From: Azoarcus sp.
GTDB lineage: Bacteria > Pseudomonadota > Gammaproteobacteria > Burkholderiales > Rhodocyclaceae
Reading direction: 5' to 3'
Assembly: GCA_020725025.1 (NCBI GenBank)
Contig: DYFV01000011.1
Location: forward strand, 32,810-96,809
DNA length: 64,000 nt
The notes under the pieces are model-generated. The model did no database searches. It was not told where the DNA came from and saw only the letters and a program-made list of their open reading frames with translations. Positions 1-9,895 of the stretch are shown one piece after another. Within the stretch, counting starts at the first letter, position 1. Each line of letters starts with the position of its first letter. The position numbers were made by a program, and so were the translations under genes.

Positions 1-573
1 GGCGATGCGCCGGGCGCCACCGCGCTGATGGCCGCGCTGCGGCCCTGGCTCGCCCGCTTCGGGCATGCCTCGCTCACGCTGACCGGCCGCGAGCGGCCGG
101 TGGTGGTGTTGCGCATCGCCCACGACGCGCCGGTGGCGATCGAGGCGCTGGCCCGGCTCGACGCCCTCTTCGGCTGCGACGGTGAGGACAGCCTCGCCTT
201 CCGCGACCGCGCCCGCGGCATCGACAAGCGGGCCCGCATCCATGGCGGGCGGCTGCAGGCGATCCGCCTCATCAACGAGACCGCCGGCTTCGACTGGCTG
301 GTGGAGGCGATCGTCGCCGACCAGGCCGCCGATCCGCTGCGGCCATGGCTGTTCGCGCCCATCGCCCGTCCCCCGGCCGCCGTGCCCGCGGCCGGCCGCA
401 CGGTGTGCAACTGCTTCGGTGTCGGCGAGACCGAGATCCGCGACGCGATCGCCGGGGGCGCCGACCTCGAGTCCCTGCAGGCAAGCCTGAAGTGCGGCAC
501 CTCCTGCGGCTCCTGCCTGCCGGAGCTGCGCCGGCTGGTGGCGGCGGGGCCGGCGGTGCGCGCTGCGGCCTAG
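1..573 (+). CDS. nasA: Assimilatory nitrate reductase, catalytic subunit, C-terminal part
   Basis: This is the last 190 residues of a gene that starts outside the window. The end of the protein carries a BFD-like [2Fe-2S] motif, CNCFGV followed some 35 residues later by CGTSCGSC, which in the NasA group sits C-terminal to the molybdopterin domains and helps pass electrons to the Mo site that reduces nitrate to nitrite in the cytoplasm. The preceding residues resemble the end of the molybdopterin dinucleotide-binding domain. Its position just before the nitrate transporter genes supports the assignment. The Mo-binding part cannot be seen, so a NirB-like BFD protein is a weaker alternative. Confidence 0.8.
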   Translation, partial: GDAPGATALMAALRPWLARFGHASLTLTGRERPVVVLRIAHDAPVAIEALARLDALFGCDGEDSLAFRDRARGIDKRARIHGGRLQAIRLINETAGFDWLVEAIVADQAADPLRPWLFAPIARPPAAVPAAGRTVCNCFGVGETEIRDAIAGGADLESLQASLKCGTSCGSCLPELRRLVAAGPAVRAAA

Positions 574-593
574 CACGACTGCCGGCTCCCTGT

Positions 594-696
594 GGAAACC
601 GGGGGCAGGGAAACCGGGGACGGGAAACCGGGGACAGATCAGGAAACCGGGGACAGATCAAGTTTTCTCGGCATGAAAACGTGATCTGTCCCCGGT
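594..696. repeat. Tandem 14-19 bp repeats ending in a long hairpin
   Basis: About four tandem copies of a unit beginning GGAAACCGGGG lie between 594 and 660. The last copy, ACCGGGGACAGATCA (646-660), is exactly inverted at 682-696, giving a 15-bp stem. A second inner stem is formed by GTTTTC (662-667) and GAAAAC (675-680). Elements of this shape are commonly scattered in betaproteobacterial genomes as REP-like or transposase-associated palindromes; no transposase is present here. Confidence 0.7.
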
Positions 697-731
697 CTTT
701 TTTTCCACATCTCCCGGCGAGCGCTGCTCCT

Positions 732-764
732 GTAGCCCGGATGGTGCCCCAGCGGAATCCGGGA
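732..764. repeat. REP-like half element
   Basis: GTAGCCCGG (732-740) followed by CGGAATCCGGGA (753-764) matches the left half of the complete palindromic element at 9805-9895. The inverted right half is missing here, so this looks like a decayed or half copy. Confidence 0.6.
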
Positions 765-820
765 GCGGTGGCGAGCGCCCGCCGGCCTCTCCCTTTCCCT
801 CGCAATCTTCATCCTGCGCC

Positions 821-835
821 GCACCATTTACGTGC
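821..835. promoter_or_regulatory. Possible NtrC-type enhancer site
   Basis: GCACC-ATTTA-CGTGC resembles the NtrC dyad GCACC-N5-GGTGC with one mismatch. It lies about 110 bp upstream of the sigma54 promoter at 942-958, a normal distance for an enhancer. It is a single site read by eye, so it is tentative. Confidence 0.4.
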
Positions 836-941
836 GGCAGTCGTGCGCCATGGCCCCTGCTGGTGCGCGCGCGCCCTGATGAGGCCGCCGACGACTCTCC
901 ATGCGTGAGCAAATCTCAGACTTTTCAGTCACTTGTTTTCA

Positions 942-958
942 TGGCACGACCGTTGCTT
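942..958 (+). promoter_or_regulatory. Sigma54 promoter of the nrt operon
   Basis: TGGCAC-GACCG-TTGCTT matches the -24/-12 sigma54 consensus TGGCAC-N5-TTGCW at every fixed base. Transcription would start near 968-970 and make a leader of about 210 nt before nrtA. This predicts nitrogen (NtrC-type) control of nitrate uptake. Confidence 0.85.
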
Positions 959-1059
959 TAGGAGTCTCGAGGCCCACGCGCACCGACCTCGCTCAACGAT
1001 GAGCACAGCCGGTGTGGCGGCTCCCGCAGGAAGGGGGCGCAGGTGGGAACGAACGATGG

Positions 1060-1094
1060 GGTCCAAAGGCGGACCGCGGCGGACAAAGGCGTCC
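1060..1094 (+). promoter_or_regulatory. Paired hexaloop hairpins, ANTAR-type antiterminator target
   Basis: Two adjacent hairpins carry the same loop, AAAGGC. The first is GGTCC-AAAGGC-GGACC (1060-1075) and the second GGAC-AAAGGC-GTCC (1081-1094), with a 5-nt linker. A at loop position 1 and G at position 4 are the known hallmark of RNA bound by ANTAR proteins such as NasR and EutV. The 3' part of the second hairpin (1089-1094) is also the start of the terminator stem, so the two structures exclude each other, as in the Klebsiella nas leader. Confidence 0.75.
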
Positions 1095-1137
1095 ACGAAT
1101 CAGCAGCCCGAAGGCTGGTTCGTGGGCGCTTTTTTTT
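1089..1137 (+). terminator. Leader attenuator (intrinsic terminator) before nrtA
   Basis: A 16-bp stem (1089-1104 with 1114-1129, two G-U pairs) with a 9-nt loop is followed by eight T residues (1130-1137). It lies 44 nt before the nrtA start codon and downstream of the sigma54 promoter, so it would end transcription in the leader unless the overlapping antiterminator hairpin forms. Confidence 0.9.
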
Positions 1138-1180
1138 GGCCCCGCACCCATGAAGCATTCATCACTGAGGAGCAAGGTCC

Positions 1181-2587
1181 ATGAAACGGGATTCAATGAG
1201 GAATACCTGGACGCGCGTCGCCGGCAAGCACGTGCGGGTCACCCTGGCATCGGTCGCCGTGGCGGCCGGCGCGATCGCGATGCCCGCATTCGCCAAGGGC
1301 GAGATCGAGAAGCCCGACCTCAAGTTCGGCTTCATCAAGCTCACCGACATGGTGCCCCTGGCGGTGGCCTACGAGAAGGGCTACTTCGAGGACGAGGGGC
1401 TGTACGTCACCCTCGAGGCGCAGGCGAACTGGAAGGTGCTGCTCGACCGGGTCATATCCGGCGAGCTCGACGGCGCGCACATGCTCGCCGGCCAGCCGAT
1501 CGGCGCGACCATCGGCTACGGTACCAAGGCGGACGTCATCACCGCCTTCAGCATGGACCTCAACGGCAACGGCATCACCGTCTCCAACGCGGTGATGGAG
1601 CGCCTCAAGACCAAGCTCCCCAAGGACGACGACGGCAAGCCGCTGCACCCGGTCAAGGCCGAATATCTCAAGGCGGTGGTCGACGAGTACAAGAAGGAAG
1701 GCAAGCCCTTCAAGATGGGCATGGTCTTCCCGGTGTCCACCCACAACTACGAGCTGCGCTACTGGCTCGCCTCGGGCGGGCTGAACCCGGGCTACTACGC
1801 CCCGGCCAAGGGCGACACGGCCGGCACCATCGGCGCCGACGTGCTGCTCTCCGTGACGCCGCCGCCGCAGATGCCCGCCACCATGGAAGCCGGCACCATC
1901 GACGGCTACTGCGTGGGCGAGCCGTGGAACCAGCAGGCGGTGTTCAAGGGCATCGGCGCGCCGGTCATCACCGACTACGAGATCCAGAAGAACAACCCGG
2001 AGAAGGTGTTCGGCGTGACCAAGGCCTGGCACGACAAGCACCCGAACACCCACAAGGCGGTGGTCAAGGCGCTGATCCGCGCGGGCTACTGGCTGGACGC
2101 GGAGAACAACAAGAACCGCAAGGAGGCGGCCAAGATGATCTCGGCCTCCAACTACGTCGGCGCCGACTACAAGGTCATCGCCAACAGCATGACCGGGACC
2201 TTCGAGTACGAGAAGGGCGACGTGCGCCAGGTGCCCGACTTCAACGTCTTCTTCCGCTACAACGCGACGTATCCCTACTACTCGGACGCCATCTGGTATC
2301 TCACCCAGATGCGCCGCTGGGGCCAGATCGCCGAGTACAAGCCCGACGCCTGGTACATGGAGATCGCGAAGAAGGTCTATCGCCCGGACGTCTACGCCGC
2401 CGCGGCGAAGGAGCTGATCGCCGAGGGCAAGATGAAGGCTTCCGACTTCCCCGACTTCGACAAGGAGACCGGCTTCAAGCCGCCGCAGAAGGACTTCATC
2501 GACGGCGTCGTCTATGACGGCAGCAAGCCCAACGCCTACATCGACAGCTTCAAGATCGGCTTGAAGGGCAAGGACACGGTGAAGTAA
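1181..2587 (+). CDS. nrtA: Nitrate ABC transporter, periplasmic substrate-binding protein
   Basis: This 468-residue protein of the NrtA/SsuA-like family should bind nitrate in the periplasm and deliver it to NrtB. An N-terminal signal peptide of about 38 residues ends in a hydrophobic stretch and AFA-K. The mature protein begins with the usual [19 protein letters not shown] strand-helix of the family, and [11 protein letters not shown] lies in the middle. A GAGG ribosome-binding site precedes the ATG. It is the first gene of nrtA-nrtB-nrtC(D), behind the sigma54 promoter and attenuator. Nitrate rather than bicarbonate, sulfonate or cyanate is inferred from nasA upstream and nirBD nearby. Confidence 0.92.
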   Translation: MKRDSMRNTWTRVAGKHVRVTLASVAVAAGAIAMPAFAKGEIEKPDLKFGFIKLTDMVPLAVAYEKGYFEDEGLYVTLEAQANWKVLLDRVISGELDGAHMLAGQPIGATIGYGTKADVITAFSMDLNGNGITVSNAVMERLKTKLPKDDDGKPLHPVKAEYLKAVVDEYKKEGKPFKMGMVFPVSTHNYELRYWLASGGLNPGYYAPAKGDTAGTIGADVLLSVTPPPQMPATMEAGTIDGYCVGEPWNQQAVFKGIGAPVITDYEIQKNNPEKVFGVTKAWHDKHPNTHKAVVKALIRAGYWLDAENNKNRKEAAKMISASNYVGADYKVIANSMTGTFEYEKGDVRQVPDFNVFFRYNATYPYYSDAIWYLTQMRRWGQIAEYKPDAWYMEIAKKVYRPDVYAAAAKELIAEGKMKASDFPDFDKETGFKPPQKDFIDGVVYDGSKPNAYIDSFKIGLKGKDTVK

Positions 2588-2680
2588 CGCGGCCGGCGGG
2601 CCGGCGCGCGTCGCGCGTCGCACGGCCGCAGTGGCCGGGCCCGCCTGCGTCCCAAGGAATCGACAGACAGGACCATTGCC

Positions 2681-3697
2681 ATGCTCAACACGACGGCAAA
2701 CTTCTTCAACAAGACCGGCTTCACCTGGTTCGTCCCCTTCCTGCGGCTCGCCGCCGGCGAGGACCCGCGCCAGCAACTGCGCGAGATCCTGGTGCAGATC
2801 GGGGTGCCCATCCTCGCCATGGCGCTCTTCCTGCTCCTGTGGAACGCGCTCGCCTCGGGCGTGCAGACGAGCCTGGGCGCCATCCCCGGCCCGGCGCAGG
2901 TGCTCGAAGAGGCGCAGGGCCTCGTCGAGGAGCACCACGCCGAGCGGGAGAAGGAGGCCGCCTTCTACGCCCGCCAGGAGGCGCGCAACGCCGAGCGCCT
3001 GGCCGAGGATCCCGCCGCGCAGGTGACGATCCGCCCCTGGACCGGCAAGCCCACCTACTTCGACCAGATCGTGACCAGCCTGTACACGGTGTTCACCGGC
3101 TTCGCCATCGGCACCCTGGTGGCGGTGCCGCTGGGCATCCTGTGCGGGCTGTCGCGCACCTTCCAGATCGCGTTGAATCCGTTGATCCAGGTCTTCCGCC
3201 CGGTCTCGCCGCTCGCCTGGCTGCCGATCGTGACCCTGGTGGTGAGCGCGGTCTACGTGAGCGCCGACCCGATGTTCGAGAAGTCCTTCATCACCTCGGC
3301 GATCACCGTGACCCTGTGCTCCCTGTGGCCCACGCTGATCAACACCGCCCTGGGCGTCGCCTCCATCGACAAGGACCTCATCAACGTCTCCAAGGTGCTG
3401 CGCCTGTCCTGGTACACCAAGGTCACCAAGATCGTGCTGCCCTCGTCCTTGAAACTCATCTTCACCGGCCTGCGCCTGTCCCTCGGGGTGGGCTGGATGG
3501 TGCTGATCGCGGCCGAGATGCTGGCGCAGAACCCGGGCCTCGGGAAGTTCGTGTGGGACGAGTTCCAGAACGGCAGCTCCCACTCGCTGGGCCGGATCAT
3601 GGTGGCGGTGTTCACCATCGGCTTCGTCGGCTTCCTCCTCGACCGCATCATGAACACGCTGCAGCAGCTGGTGAGCTTCGGCGACACCGCCCACTGA
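2681..3697 (+). CDS. nrtB: Nitrate ABC transporter, permease
   Basis: This 338-residue inner-membrane permease of the BPD-type family forms the channel for nitrate. A first membrane helix near residue 45 is followed by a charged, coiled-coil-like insert (about 75-115). The core of five helices includes the ATPase-contact loop LPSSLKLIFTGLRLSLGVGW with the EAA-type pattern. It lies 93 bp after nrtA and 15 bp before the ATPase gene, so all three are one operon. Confidence 0.92.
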   Translation: MLNTTANFFNKTGFTWFVPFLRLAAGEDPRQQLREILVQIGVPILAMALFLLLWNALASGVQTSLGAIPGPAQVLEEAQGLVEEHHAEREKEAAFYARQEARNAERLAEDPAAQVTIRPWTGKPTYFDQIVTSLYTVFTGFAIGTLVAVPLGILCGLSRTFQIALNPLIQVFRPVSPLAWLPIVTLVVSAVYVSADPMFEKSFITSAITVTLCSLWPTLINTALGVASIDKDLINVSKVLRLSWYTKVTKIVLPSSLKLIFTGLRLSLGVGWMVLIAAEMLAQNPGLGKFVWDEFQNGSSHSLGRIMVAVFTIGFVGFLLDRIMNTLQQLVSFGDTAH

Positions 3698-3712
3698 CCC
3701 GGGAGAGCGATC

Positions 3713-5476
3713 ATGGCAAGCACGCAACTGAAATTCGTCGAGCCGGCGGAGTACCTGGTGGCGCCGGCCGCCGCCGCGTCCGTACCCGCGCCCGCGGCGG
3801 CACAGGGCGAGGCGGTCCTGTCCCTGCGCGGCGTCGCCAAGTCCTACGGCAGCGGCAGCCGCGTCACCCAGGTGCTGCGGGACATCGACCTGGACATCCG
3901 CGAGGGCGAGTTCGTCGCCATCGTGGGCTTCTCGGGCAGCGGCAAGACCACCCTGATCTCGCTCATGGCCGGTCTCATCGCGCCGGATGCGGGCGAGGTG
4001 CTGCTCAAGGGCGAGCCGGTGGTCGGGCCGGGGCCCGACCGCGGCGTGGTCTTCCAGAGCTACTCGCTGATGCCGTGGATGACGGTGCGCCAGAACGTGG
4101 CGCTGGCGGTGGACCAGATCTTCAAGGATGCCCCCAAGGCGGAGCGCGAGGCGCGGGTGGCGAAGTACGTGGAGATGGTGAACCTCACCCCCGCCATGGA
4201 GAAGCGCCCGGCCGAGCTCTCCGGCGGCATGCGCCAGCGGGTGTCGGTGGCCCGCGCGCTCGCCGGCAGCCCGGACATCCTGCTGCTCGACGAGCCGCTG
4301 TCGGCGCTGGATGCGCTCACCCGCAGCAACCTGCAGGACGAGATCCTGCGCATCTGGGAGCAGGAGAAGAAGACGGTCGTCCTCATCACCAACGATGTGG
4401 ACGAGGGCATCATCATGGCCGACCGCATCGTCCCGCTGAACCCCGGCCCCGGCGCCACCTTCGGCCCGCAGTTCGAGGTCTCCCTGCCGCGTCCGCGCGA
4501 CCGCACGGCGATGAACCACTCGCCCGAGTTCAAGCGCATCCGCAAGGAGGTCACCCAGTACCTGATGCAGGTGGGCTCGGCCCAGGCGGCCGAAGCGGGC
4601 GGCAAGGTCATCAGCCTGCCCACCGTGCTGCCCAACACCAGTCGCGAGCACCAGGCGAAGCTGGCCGGGGCGGCGCCCGAGAAGGCGGTGCCCAACGCCG
4701 AGCGCTATGTGGAGTTTTCCAAGGTCTCCAAGATCTACCCGACCAAGAAGGGCCCGGTCACGGTGGTGGAGGAGTTCGACCTCAAGATCCGCAAGGGCGA
4801 GTTCATCTCGGTGATCGGCCACTCCGGCTGCGGCAAGTCCACCGTGCTTTCGATGGTGGCGGGCCTGAACGAGATCAGCGAGGGCGTGGTGGTGCTCGAC
4901 GGGCGCGAGGTGGCCAACGCCGGTCCCGATCGCGGCATCGTGTTCCAGGCGCCCAGCCTGGTGCCCTGGCTGACCGCCGAGGAGAACGTCGCGCTGGGCG
5001 TGGAGCAGGTCTATCCCCACGCCACCCGGGCCGAGCGGGCCGACATCGTGGCCCACTACCTCGCCCGGGTCGGGCTCGCCGACGCCGCCCGCAAGAAGGC
5101 CGCCGAGCTTTCCAACGGAATGAAGCAGCGGGTGGGCATCGCCCGCGCCTTCGCCTTGTCGCCCAAGCTGCTGCTGCTGGACGAGCCCTTCGGGATGCTC
5201 GACTCGCTCACCCGCTGGGATCTGCAGGAGGTGCTGATGGAGGTCTGGAGCCGCACCCAGCTCACCGCCATGATGGTCACCCACGACGTGGACGAGGCGA
5301 TCCTGCTCGCCGATCGGGTGGTGATGATGACCAACGGGCCGCGCGCCAAGGTGGGCAAGATCCTCGAGATCGACCTGCCGCGCCCGCGCACCCGCAAGAT
5401 GCTGCTCGAGCACCCGGACTACTACCGGCTGCGCGAGGAGCTCCTGAGCTTCCTGGAAGAGTGCGGCCACCACTGA
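3713..5476 (+). CDS. nrtC: Nitrate ABC transporter, tandem double ATPase (NrtC/NrtD-like fusion)
   Basis: The 587-residue protein holds two complete ABC ATPase domains. The first has Walker [10 protein letters not shown] (about residues 75-83), signature LSGGMRQR and Walker [12 protein letters not shown]. The second, from about residue 330, has [17 protein letters not shown] and [11 protein letters not shown]. Together they would power NrtAB. In cyanobacteria NrtC is an ATPase fused to an NrtA-like regulatory domain and NrtD is a separate ATPase; here the two ATPases are joined and the NrtA-like domain is absent. Removing that domain should remove its inhibitory control, which is inference. 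Confidence 0.9.
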   Translation: MASTQLKFVEPAEYLVAPAAAASVPAPAAAQGEAVLSLRGVAKSYGSGSRVTQVLRDIDLDIREGEFVAIVGFSGSGKTTLISLMAGLIAPDAGEVLLKGEPVVGPGPDRGVVFQSYSLMPWMTVRQNVALAVDQIFKDAPKAEREARVAKYVEMVNLTPAMEKRPAELSGGMRQRVSVARALAGSPDILLLDEPLSALDALTRSNLQDEILRIWEQEKKTVVLITNDVDEGIIMADRIVPLNPGPGATFGPQFEVSLPRPRDRTAMNHSPEFKRIRKEVTQYLMQVGSAQAAEAGGKVISLPTVLPNTSREHQAKLAGAAPEKAVPNAERYVEFSKVSKIYPTKKGPVTVVEEFDLKIRKGEFISVIGHSGCGKSTVLSMVAGLNEISEGVVVLDGREVANAGPDRGIVFQAPSLVPWLTAEENVALGVEQVYPHATRAERADIVAHYLARVGLADAARKKAAELSNGMKQRVGIARAFALSPKLLLLDEPFGMLDSLTRWDLQEVLMEVWSRTQLTAMMVTHDVDEAILLADRVVMMTNGPRAKVGKILEIDLPRPRTRKMLLEHPDYYRLREELLSFLEECGHH

Positions 5477-5539
5477 CCGGGCGCTCGCGCGCCGGAAGCA
5501 GTCGCACGGAAAGAAGAACAACAACAAGAGCGGATCACC

Positions 5540-6739
5540 ATGCATGCCTTGACAGAGAGAGTCGGGGAGCCGGCCGCGCCGGCGGCGCCCCGGTGTAGAA
5601 GATCCGTGCTGCACGCGATCGCCCCGGCGTGGCTGTGCGCCGGGGCCGGTTTCGCGGCAGCGGCGCTCGTCGACGGCTGGGCGCTGCGCGGCGCGGCGCT
5701 CACAGTGGCAGTGCTCGCGGCGGGCGTGGCGCTGGCGGGGGGGCGCGCGCTGGCACGGCGGCTCGCCGAGCTGGAGGGCTTCGCCACCCAGCTCGCGGCG
5801 GGCCGCCTCGACCTGCGGCTGCCCACGGTCGCCGATGACGCCTTCACCCCCGTCGTCGAGCGCCTGAACGGCGGCACCCGTGCGCTCGCGGCGGTGCTCA
5901 TCGAGCTCGGCCGCGCGAGCGACGAGCTGAAGAGCGTCTCCCACGAGGCCTCGGCGAACGCGGTGGCGGGCGAGCAGGGCGTCCATACCCAGCGCGACGT
6001 CACCGTCTCCTCGGCCGCCACCCTGGAAGAGCTCATCACCAGCCTCGCCAGCACCCGCGACGCCGCCGCGGAGGCGGCCGGCGCGGCGGGCGAGGCGGTT
6101 GACGAAGCGCGCCAGGGCAGCGGCCGGGTGAGCGAGGTGGCGGACGCGATGCAGGCGCTGGCCCGCGAGGTGAGCGGCGCCGCCGACACCGCCGGCGCCC
6201 TCGCCGAGCGCTCGCGGCGCATCGACGGCATCGTCGGCACCATCGCCGAGGTGGCCGCGCGCACCAACCTCCTCGCCCTCAACGCCGCCATCGAGGCGGC
6301 CCGCGCGGGCGAGGCGGGGCGCGGCTTCGCGGTGGTGGCCGACGAGGTCCGCCAGCTCTCCGAGCGCACCACCGGCGCGACGCGCGACATCGCGGCTCTC
6401 GTCGCCGGCGTGCAGGGGGACGTGGCGGCCCTCACCGCGGCAGTGGGCGCGGCCGACGGCAAGGCGCGCGAGAGTGCGGCGCGCGCCGGCGAGGCCGCGG
6501 CGGCGCTGGCTTCGATCGAGCAGGCCGCGCAACGCACCCTGCAGCACATGCAGGAGATCGCCGCCGCCAGCGCCGAGCAGAGCGTCGCCGGCGAGCGCAT
6601 CGCGGTGGACATCGAGCGGGTGGCGCGGCTCGCCGACGACAATGCGCGGCGCGTGGCGGAGAACAGCGAGATGGCCCGCTACCTGGAACAGCTCGTGGCC
6701 CGCCTCGAAGAGCGCGTGCGCCACTTCCGCTGCGAGTGA
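5540..6739 (+). CDS. Methyl-accepting chemotaxis-type signalling protein without periplasmic domain
   Basis: This 399-residue protein has two closely spaced membrane helices (about residues 25-75) and no real periplasmic sensor between them. A HAMP-like segment (about 75-130) follows, then a coiled-coil signalling domain with the conserved hairpin tip [19 protein letters not shown] (about 238-256). It could signal to a chemotaxis kinase or act with the next gene. That gene, 7 bp downstream, encodes a NIT nitrate-sensor domain, which suggests that the sensing function sits in a separate polypeptide. It lies 63 bp after the nitrate ATPase gene. Confidence 0.85.
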   Translation: MHALTERVGEPAAPAAPRCRRSVLHAIAPAWLCAGAGFAAAALVDGWALRGAALTVAVLAAGVALAGGRALARRLAELEGFATQLAAGRLDLRLPTVADDAFTPVVERLNGGTRALAAVLIELGRASDELKSVSHEASANAVAGEQGVHTQRDVTVSSAATLEELITSLASTRDAAAEAAGAAGEAVDEARQGSGRVSEVADAMQALAREVSGAADTAGALAERSRRIDGIVGTIAEVAARTNLLALNAAIEAARAGEAGRGFAVVADEVRQLSERTTGATRDIAALVAGVQGDVAALTAAVGAADGKARESAARAGEAAAALASIEQAAQRTLQHMQEIAAASAEQSVAGERIAVDIERVARLADDNARRVAENSEMARYLEQLVARLEERVRHFRCE

Positions 6740-6746
6740 GGCAGGC

Positions 6747-7655
6747 ATGACGGCCATGATGACCCTGTCGGCCGCCCTGGGGGGCGGCGTCCTGCTGGCG
6801 ACCGCGGGATGGGGCCTGCGCCGGTTCCGGCGCCACGCCCGGCCGCGCCGGGCCGGCCCGGCGCTGGTGCGTGCCTCGCAACTGGTGGAGTTGATCGCCC
6901 AGGTCCAGCAGCACCGCGGCATGTGCGGCGCATGGCTGGCGGGCGACGCGAGCTTCGCCGCGCGCCTGCCGGAAAAGCAGGCGGCGGTGAGCCGGCTGTT
7001 CTCTCTGATCCTCGAGGGCATGCCGGACGAGGAGGCCGAGGACCATCCCTGCTTCGTCAGCCACGACGTGCGCCTCTTGCGCCACCGCTGGGACGAACTG
7101 GTGTCCCGGCTGGCGGACTGCACGCCCGAGCAGAGCTTCCAGACCCATTGCCGCATCGTGGGAAGACTCCTGGACTGGCTCGCCGCCACCGGCGAGGCGC
7201 GTATCGAGCAGCCTTTCGCGGGCGTGGTGCCGGCCGCCGCGGCGCGCAACTTCGCCCATCGCCTGCCGGTGCTCGCCGAATGCCTGGGCCAGGCGCGGGC
7301 GCTGGGCAGTGCGGTGGCGGTCAAGCGCTACTGCCCGCCGGTGGCCCGGGTGCGGCTCGCCTTCCTCGCCTCGCGCTCGGAGACGCTGCTCGGCCAGGCG
7401 GCCGATACTGCAGCGGAAGGCGGTGGCGCCGTGGCGGCCGAGGCGCGGCGCGCGGTGCGCGACTACCTCGAGGCGATCCGCGGGCGGTTGCTGGCGACCC
7501 GCGACGTCGACCTGCCGGCGGGGGAGTACTTCGCGCTGGCCACTCGGGCGATGGAGGCGGTGTTCGCCTGGCTGGAGGCCGAGAAGCATGCCGTGGCGAC
7601 GGCGCTGCGCATGGCGGCGAGGCAGGGCGACACGACCGGGGAGGGGCGGCCATGA
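6747..7655 (+). CDS. NIT-domain (nitrate/nitrite sensing) protein, membrane-anchored, no ANTAR domain
   Basis: This 302-residue protein has an N-terminal hydrophobic segment (about residues 3-20) followed by basic residues, then an all-helical domain that fits the NIT family: [16 protein letters not shown] near residue 52, and conserved blocks [14 protein letters not shown] and [14 protein letters not shown] domains in NasR and chemoreceptors bind nitrate and nitrite. NasR proper carries a C-terminal ANTAR RNA-binding domain, which is not seen here; the tail is simply helical. The start at 6747 has GAGG upstream. The stop overlaps the next start (ATGA), indicating translational coupling to the GGDEF-EAL gene. 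Confidence 0.75.
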   Translation: MTAMMTLSAALGGGVLLATAGWGLRRFRRHARPRRAGPALVRASQLVELIAQVQQHRGMCGAWLAGDASFAARLPEKQAAVSRLFSLILEGMPDEEAEDHPCFVSHDVRLLRHRWDELVSRLADCTPEQSFQTHCRIVGRLLDWLAATGEARIEQPFAGVVPAAAARNFAHRLPVLAECLGQARALGSAVAVKRYCPPVARVRLAFLASRSETLLGQAADTAAEGGGAVAAEARRAVRDYLEAIRGRLLATRDVDLPAGEYFALATRAMEAVFAWLEAEKHAVATALRMAARQGDTTGEGRP

Positions 7656-9808
7656 ATGGTCGCGAGGGATTGCCCTTTGTCCGACGCGTCCCGGCCAGGT
7701 CCTTCCGCCAGGGTCCGCGCATCGACAGCCGGCGGGTGCTCGCCGTGCTCATCGACAACCTCGACGGCGCGGTCTTCCGCTGCGCGATCGACGCCGACTG
7801 GACCATGCTGTTCGTGAGCGAGGGCTGCCGGCGGCTCACCGGCTACGGGCCCGAGGACTTCGTCGGCAGCCGCAACGCGTCGCTGCAGCGGCTTACCCTG
7901 CCGGCCGATCGGCAGCGGGTGCGCGACGGGATCATGGCGGCGCTGGCGGCCGGTACCCGCTATCAGGTGGAATACCGCATCGTGTGCCGCGACGGCATCG
8001 AGAAGTGGGTGCTCGAGCGTGGCACGGCGGTGCGCGACGAGTTCGGCGAGCAGGTGCTCGAAGGCTTCATCGAGGACATCACCGACCGGGTCGCCGCGCT
8101 GCGCCGGCTGGCCGAGGCCGAGGCGCGCTACCGGGGGCTCTTCGAGAACTCCGCCACGGGCATCTTCCAGAGCACGCCGGAGGGGCATTACCTGGCCGTC
8201 AACGCGGCGCTCGCCGGCATGTACGGCTACCCGTCCCCCGAGGCGCTGATCGCCGACCTGCGCGACATCGGCAACCGGCTCTACGTGCAGCCCGGCCGGC
8301 GCCAGGAGTTCGAGCGCCTGATCCGCGAGCACGAGCAGGTGAGCCATTTCGAGTCGGAGGTCTATCGCCGCGACGGCTCCACCCTTTGGATCGCCGAGAC
8401 CGCCCACGCGGTGCGGGCGCCCGACGGCGCGCTGCTCTACTACCAGGGCACGGTCGAGGACATCAGCGAGCGGCGCCGCTATCGGGAGCGGCTCGAGTAC
8501 CAGGCGAGTCACGACCTGCTCACCGGCCTGCCCAACCGCAACGCCCTGGGCGAGCGGCTTGCGCGGGCCCTCGCCCACGCCCGGCGCGAGGGCGGAGAGG
8601 TCGCGCTCGCCTTCGTCGATCTCGACAACTTCAAGGTGATCAACGACAGCCTGGGGCACGCCGCCGGAGATCGTCTCCTGATGGCGATCGCCGGGCGGCT
8701 CAACGCGGCGCTGCGCGCCCACGATACCGTGGCCCGCTACGGCGGCGACGAGTTCGTGCTGATCCTGCACCATGTCGGCAGCGTCGCCGCGCTCGAGGCC
8801 ATCCTGGAGCGGGTGGCGCAGGAAGTGGCCCGCCCGGTCCACGTCGACGGCCACGAGCTGCTGGTGACATGCAGCATCGGAGTGGCGCTCGCGCCGGAGG
8901 ACGGCGAGGATCTGGAGACCCTGCTGCGCCATGCCGACACCGCGATGTACTCGGCCAAGTCGTCCGGCCGCGCCGCCTCGGCCTTCTTCAACACCACGCT
9001 CAACGCCGGCGCGATGCGCCGCCTGCAACTGGAGTCGGCCCTGCGCCACGCCATCGAGCGCGGCGAGATCGAGGTCCACTTCCAGCCCAAGGTCGATCGT
9101 CGCGGCGAGGTGCTGTCCTTCGAGGCGCTCGCGCGCTGGACGAGCAGCGAGTTCGGCCCGGTCTCGCCGGCGGTGTTCATCCCCATCGCCGAGGACACCG
9201 GCCTCATCGAGGCCATCACCGAGCATGTGCTGGGCGTCGCCTGCCGCGAGGCGGCCGGGTGGGGCCGGGCCCGGCCGACGAGGCTCGCGGTTGCGGTGAA
9301 TCTTTCGCCGCGACTGTTCCGCTCCGGACGGCTGGCGAGCCGCATCGCAGCGGTCCTGGCGGAGGCCGGGCTGCCCGCGGCGTGCCTGGAGGTGGAGCTC
9401 ACCGAGGGGCTGCTCATGGACACGGGCATCGACGCGGTCGGCCAGCTCCAGGCCCTGAAAGGGCTGGGCCTGCGCCTGGCGGTGGACGACTTCGGGACGG
9501 GCTATTCCTCGCTTGCCTACCTGTCGCGCTTCCCGCTCGACATCCTGAAGATCGACCAGGCCTTCGTCGCGAGCATCGTGCCGGGTTCCAACAGCGCCAT
9601 CCTGGTGCGGGCGATCGCCTCCCTGGGGCGCGAGCTGGGGCTCACGGTGGTGGCCGAGGGGGTGGAGACCCCGCAGCAATGGGATTTCCTGCGCGAGGCG
9701 GGCTGCGACGAATTCCAGGGCTACCACTTCGCCCGCCCCATGCCCGCCGCCGCTGCGCGGGAGTGGCTCGAGCGGGCGGACTACGAGGGCGTTCAGGCGG
9801 TCACGTAG
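7652..9808 (+). CDS. PAS-PAS-GGDEF-EAL cyclic di-GMP signalling protein
   Basis: This 718-residue cytoplasmic protein has two PAS domains (about residues 30-150 and 155-280), a GGDEF domain (about 285-450) with intact RYGGDEF, and an EAL domain (about 460-710) with intact FEALARW and [13 protein letters not shown]. Both enzyme motifs look catalytic, so it may make and/or degrade cyclic di-GMP. The ATG overlaps the stop of the NIT gene by 4 bp. The coupling suggests a nitrate-linked signal output, which is inference. The stop codon lies inside a palindromic repeat. Confidence 0.9.
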   Translation: MNGREGLPFVRRVPARSFRQGPRIDSRRVLAVLIDNLDGAVFRCAIDADWTMLFVSEGCRRLTGYGPEDFVGSRNASLQRLTLPADRQRVRDGIMAALAAGTRYQVEYRIVCRDGIEKWVLERGTAVRDEFGEQVLEGFIEDITDRVAALRRLAEAEARYRGLFENSATGIFQSTPEGHYLAVNAALAGMYGYPSPEALIADLRDIGNRLYVQPGRRQEFERLIREHEQVSHFESEVYRRDGSTLWIAETAHAVRAPDGALLYYQGTVEDISERRRYRERLEYQASHDLLTGLPNRNALGERLARALAHARREGGEVALAFVDLDNFKVINDSLGHAAGDRLLMAIAGRLNAALRAHDTVARYGGDEFVLILHHVGSVAALEAILERVAQEVARPVHVDGHELLVTCSIGVALAPEDGEDLETLLRHADTAMYSAKSSGRAASAFFNTTLNAGAMRRLQLESALRHAIERGEIEVHFQPKVDRRGEVLSFEALARWTSSEFGPVSPAVFIPIAEDTGLIEAITEHVLGVACREAAGWGRARPTRLAVAVNLSPRLFRSGRLASRIAAVLAEAGLPAACLEVELTEGLLMDTGIDAVGQLQALKGLGLRLAVDDFGTGYSSLAYLSRFPLDILKIDQAFVASIVPGSNSAILVRAIASLGRELGLTVVAEGVETPQQWDFLREAGCDEFQGYHFARPMPAAAAREWLERADYEGVQAVT

Positions 9809-9895
9809 CCCGTACGGAGTGCAACGGAATCCGGGACCTTCGGGCGAGACGCCACGACCCGTTCCCGGATTCCGCCTTCGGCTGCATCGGGCTAC
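9805..9895. repeat. REP-like palindromic element between convergent genes
   Basis: Nested inverted repeats: GTAGCCCG (9805-9812) pairs with CGGGCTAC (9888-9895), and CGGAATCCGGGA (9825-9836) pairs with TCCCGGATTCCG (9863-9874). It covers the stop codon of the GGDEF-EAL gene and touches the stop of the convergent exonuclease gene, so it may act as a two-way transcript end. A half copy is at 732-764. Confidence 0.75.

Noticed and set aside
991..1004. Another possible leader hairpin GCTC-AACGAT-GAGC with an A1/G4 loop
   Set aside because: The stem is only 4 bp and it lies far from the terminator; the pair at 1060-1094 explains the switch better.
1193..7324. A 2043-codon open frame on the minus strand across the nrt operon
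   Set aside because: It is antisense to well-supported nrtA, nrtB, nrtC and the MCP gene and has the Arg/His/Gly/Leu-rich composition typical of GC-rich shadow frames.
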